A stretch of 6,579 bases of DNA from an uncultured Clostridia bacterium. GTDB taxonomy: Bacteria; Bacillota; Clostridia; Oscillospirales; Acutalibacteraceae. The stretch lies in NCBI GenBank assembly GCA_945926705.1, contig CAMEMA010000056.1, positions 1-6,579 of the forward strand, in the 5' to 3' direction. Made by a program: the position numbers and the translations under genes. This document shows positions 5,020 through 6,579 of this stretch, piece by piece; within the stretch, counting starts at the first letter, position 1, and every line of letters starts with the position of its first letter. The notes under the pieces are model-generated. The model was not told the origin of the DNA. It saw only the letters and a program-made list of their open reading frames with translations, and made no database searches.

Positions 5020-5030
5020 GGAGGTAGCAG

Positions 5031-6029
5031 ATGCAAATATTTGATTATCTCAATAAAGAAGGTTTACTCCATCTGATAAGAAAAATAATGGGGAGAGATG
5101 TAGACCTCACTCAAGCAGAGTATGATGCATTACCTGAATCTAAGAATTCAGACGGAAAGAATTATTACATTTATGACTCCGATATTGCTGTTACCGCGGA
5201 AGAGGTTGGGTTTGATGGTTCCACTTCTGGTTCTACTGCTACTAACTCTCAACAAGCACTTGACGAACTGTTTGCTGCTGATAAAAAGACGAATGAAAGT
5301 TTAGAAAATCTAAATAGCAATTTGGTTCAAATCAGTTACCAAGGAGCAGGGTCCCACAATGCGATATACAGAGGTAAGAATCTCGGTACTTCTGTCACAG
5401 AAGCACAGTATGCTGCCATCTCCGCTGGTACGTTTGATGATCTGTACATCGGTGACTACTGGGTAATCAACGGTGTAACTTGGAGAATCGCAGATTTCGA
5501 TTACTTCCTTAATTGTGGTGATAGCTCTTGTACTACTCACCATGCAGTAATCGTTCCCGATACTTGTCTCTACAATCACGTTATGAACGATACGAATGTC
5601 ACTACTGGCGGTTATGTTGGTTCTAAAATGTACACAGAAGGTCTCGAACAGGCGAAGACTACTATTAAGGCGGCTTTCAGCGGTCATGTACTGAAACATA
5701 GAGAGTTGTTAGTAAATGCAACCGTTGACGGTAAACTTTCCGGTTGGGCTTGGTTCGATTCGGAAGTAGAACTTATGAACGAAGTTATGGTATATGGTTC
5801 TGTCGCATGGGGAGCACATGACGGTAATGGTTACAATGTCGCAAGTGGTAACGGACAGTTCCATCTTTTCTCTCACGACCATAGCAGAGCTCATAATAAA
5901 AATCACTGGTGGTTGAGAGACGTAGTATCCGCCGCTCATTTCGCTTTTGTCGCCGGCCACGGTCATGCGTCCTACTATCACGCTGGTTACTCTCTTGGTG
6001 TTCGCCCCGCTTTCTGTATCAAAGGATAA
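5031..6029 (+). CDS. DGR-type variable receptor-binding protein (332 aa)
   Basis: Residues 1-104 are phage adaptor sequence: docking motif FDYLNKEGLLHLIRKI, then LTQAEYDALPESK..DGKNYYIYD (26-49) and the linker FDGSTSGSTATNSQQALDEL (61-80). Residues 105-332 form a different module, GAGSHNAIYRGKNLGTSVT ... GDYWVINGVTWRI ... WWLRDVVSAA ... GVRPAF, which I recognise from C-type-lectin-like (DUF6273-like) variable proteins of gut Firmicutes phages and elements diversified by diversity-generating retroelements. From G105 on the base composition is richer in G+C (42-57% in counted lines, against about 33% upstream). The last 30 residues before ICKG-type ending carry the variable-region signature described separately. 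Ten His lie among residues 263-317. The protein is inferred to sit at the tail tip and bind a host-surface receptor. Shine-Dalgarno AAGGAGG (5018-5024), 6 bases from ATG. No template repeat or reverse transcriptase is visible here. Confidence 0.8.
   Translation: MQIFDYLNKEGLLHLIRKIMGRDVDLTQAEYDALPESKNSDGKNYYIYDSDIAVTAEEVGFDGSTSGSTATNSQQALDELFAADKKTNESLENLNSNLVQISYQGAGSHNAIYRGKNLGTSVTEAQYAAISAGTFDDLYIGDYWVINGVTWRIADFDYFLNCGDSSCTTHHAVIVPDTCLYNHVMNDTNVTTGGYVGSKMYTEGLEQAKTTIKAAFSGHVLKHRELLVNATVDGKLSGWAWFDSEVELMNEVMVYGSVAWGAHDGNGYNVASGNGQFHLFSHDHSRAHNKNHWWLRDVVSAAHFAFVAGHGHASYYHAGYSLGVRPAFCIKG
5928..6020 (+). repeat. Putative DGR variable region (VR) with 3' conserved end
   Basis: In the 90 bases 5928-6017 there are only 7 A, all at the second position of CAY or TAY codons (5938, 5959, 5965, 5974, 5977, 5980, 5989). 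Thirteen codons at presumed variable positions (residues 303, 306, 308, 309, 310, 312, 314, 315, 316, 317, 319, 320, 322: H F A G H H S Y Y H G Y L) all end in C or T, as expected if AAY codons (or AGY at 319) were copied from a template and each A replaced at random. Invariant codons between them contain no A. The A-free 3' end 5997-6017 (GGTGTTCGCC onward) would correspond to the conserved initiation-of-mutagenic-homology segment. The 5' limit is set near 5928 because AGA, GAC and GTA codons just before still hold A. Confidence 0.7.
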
Positions 6030-6034
6030 GATGG

Positions 6035-6122
6035 AAACGATTTCATTCCTTAAAGAATGTCTCTGTATTTTGTTGATTTAGATGGTAAATCCATTATAAT
6101 GAATATAAGGAATCGTTTTTAT
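6035..6122 (+). terminator. Branched terminator-like inverted repeat after the variable gene
   Basis: AAACGA (6035-6040) and TTCCTT (6046-6051) pair with AAGGAA (6107-6112) and TCGTTT (6113-6118), twelve pairs with a 5-base bulge, followed by TTATT; an alternative is 8 uninterrupted pairs, AAACGATT with AATCGTTT. Small hairpins form within: CATTC/GAATG (6044-6059, exclusive with the first option) and ATGG/CCAT (6082-6094). It starts six bases after the stop at 6029. The 55-60 base loop is long for an intrinsic terminator, so read-through or another role is possible. Confidence 0.45.
6073..6100 (+). promoter_or_regulatory. Promoter-like sequence nested in the inverted repeat
   Basis: TTGATT (6073-6078), 16 bases, perfect TATAAT (6095-6100). 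It has the same -35 hexamer as the promoter at 282-310. Transcription would start near 6107 and run toward the structural gene at 6254, with a leader of about 147 bases. It lies in the loop of the terminator-like structure. Confidence 0.4.
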
Positions 6123-6144
6123 TAACATCAAATTGCTAGCTTGT

Positions 6145-6194
6145 GGATTTATAAATCCGGAAATGTTTCTCTTTATAAAAAAGTGAAACAACCG
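6145..6194 (+). other. Palindrome and stem-loop in the leader of the last gene
   Basis: GGATTTATAAATCC (6145-6158) is a perfect 14-base palindrome. Directly after it, GTTTC (6165-6169) and CTTT (6171-6174) pair with AAAG (6180-6183) and GAAAC (6185-6189) around an ATAAA loop with one symmetrical T-T mismatch; CGG (6158-6160) can close the base with CCG (6192-6194). No T-tract follows. It could be an operator, an RNA leader structure or a DNA structure linked to DGR target recognition; none is proven. Confidence 0.4.
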
Positions 6195-6253
6195 AATGTT
6201 ATATTTATGGAAACTATATTTTTAAATGATTATTTAAGAAAGGAGTGATATTT

Positions 6254-6579
6254 TTGCCTATACTTAAAAGGAATGGAAAAACATTTTCCGGAACGCCAAC
6301 TAAAGTAGATACTGCAAAAAGTTATACTACATTCGATTCTGCGGATGACAAAAATCCTACTACTTGGTCGGAGGTTGAACTGTTGACAAGTAAAGAGGAG
6401 CAACGAAGCTTGTTCAGTAAGATATCTACTATGTTTAAAAATATAAGATACTTGTATAAAATACTTGGCACAACTGATATATCACATTATTCAGACGGAA
6501 CTGTCACAGGAGCAATCAAAAGCGCATGTGATAAGGCAAATGCAAATGAAGCGGCAACTGCTGAGGTAAATAACAAATT
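6254..6579 (+). CDS. Phage structural/tail-associated protein, 5' part only
   Basis: The gene runs off the right edge after 108 codons. The TTG at 6254 is chosen as start because GGAG (6242-6245) lies 8 bases upstream; an in-frame GTG at 6245 overlaps the Shine-Dalgarno itself and is less likely. The protein begins MPILKRNGKTFSGTPTKVDTA, then a Ser/Thr/Asp-rich stretch, then LLTSKEEQRSLFSKISTMFKNIRYLYKILGTTDIS (around residues 47-79) and DGTVTGAIKSACDKANANEA. The segment 'LFSKISTMFKNIRYL..hLG' followed by 'DGTVTGAI' is one I know as a recurring motif in structural proteins of Firmicutes phages, often with long helical or fibre-like tails. No in-frame stop is seen. It follows the variable protein gene by 224 bases with its own possible promoter, so it is probably another virion or tail component. 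Confidence 0.65.
   Translation, partial: MPILKRNGKTFSGTPTKVDTAKSYTTFDSADDKNPTTWSEVELLTSKEEQRSLFSKISTMFKNIRYLYKILGTTDISHYSDGTVTGAIKSACDKANANEAATAEVNNK

Noticed and set aside
5122..5304. Plus-strand 60-codon frame in another phase within 5031-6029
   Set aside because: Leu-rich shadow translation (LLLPRKRLG...) of the linker region; the main frame has recognised phage motifs there.
5310..5699. Minus-strand open frame of 129 codons inside the variable protein gene
   Set aside because: It lies fully opposite the well-supported gene 5031-6029, has no plausible ribosome site or family motifs, and such long antisense frames are a by-product of the plus-strand codon bias.
5709..5981. Minus-strand open frame of 90 codons opposite the variable region
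   Set aside because: Its openness follows from the pyrimidine-ending, A-poor plus-strand codons (few T on the minus strand means few stops); no other support.
1..6579. tRNA genes, rRNA, CRISPR arrays, insertion sequences and att-type direct repeats
   Set aside because: Scanned by eye on both strands; no cloverleaf with TTCRA arm, no regularly spaced repeats, no transposase motif or flanking terminal inverted repeats were seen.
6032..6579. A DGR template repeat inside the window
   Set aside because: No stretch matches the conserved end GGTGTTCGCCCC or the SAAxFAxV coding frame other than the variable gene itself.

Overview
The window is AT-rich (counted 60-base lines inside ordinary genes are about 27-33% G+C) with dense, short, plus-strand genes, strong Shine-Dalgarno sites, many 4-8 base overlaps or near-contacts, and tail-fibre motifs typical of phages of gut Firmicutes (Lachnospiraceae-like Clostridia). 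I read it as part of a Firmicutes phage or prophage genome. No integrase, capsid or terminase gene is visible, so lifestyle cannot be settled.

Left part (1-2816). The 3' end of a gene with a YqeY/GatB-like tail runs in from the left and is closed by a strong intrinsic terminator (254-290). A sigma70-type promoter (282-310) overlaps the end of that terminator and appears to drive a run of small accessory genes: a Cys-rich 63-aa protein, a 70-aa protein, a 56-aa protein, a 123-aa zinc-ribbon protein, a 91-aa zinc-ribbon protein, a 92-aa protein of the 'DLISRS' phage type and a 117-aa coiled-coil protein. A gap of 183 bases holds a weak terminator and a candidate promoter before a 61-aa acidic protein. 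Just after it lies a coding-like stretch (2652-2816) with no normal start codon, possibly the broken second half of the same gene.

Middle (2817-3737). A near-consensus extended -10 promoter drives a very basic 53-aa protein and a 143-aa 'MGLDN' protein, closed by a bipartite-stem terminator (3504-3540). The following gap contains a 34-base G+C-rich island, a 7-bp hairpin and a possible weak promoter.

Right part (3738-6579). A tail/adhesion operon follows: a 104-aa structural protein, a 107-aa structural linker protein, a 210-aa tail-fibre-like protein, and a 332-aa receptor-binding-type protein. The last has a C-terminal lectin-like module ending in WLRDVVSAA...GVRPAF, the signature of a target (variable) protein of a diversity-generating retroelement (DGR). 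Its last 30 codons before the end are almost free of adenine: 7 A in 90 bases, every one at the second position of a CAY or TAY codon. All 13 presumed variable codons end in C or T, as expected after adenine mutagenesis of AAY codons copied from a template repeat. The template repeat and reverse transcriptase are not in this window. After this gene come a terminator-like branched inverted repeat with a promoter-like sequence nested in it, two further stem-loops, and the start (TTG) of another structural gene that runs off the right edge.

Together the right half looks like a host-range module: small adaptor/structural proteins sharing N- and C-terminal docking motifs carry a tip protein whose binding surface is diversified by a DGR encoded elsewhere.
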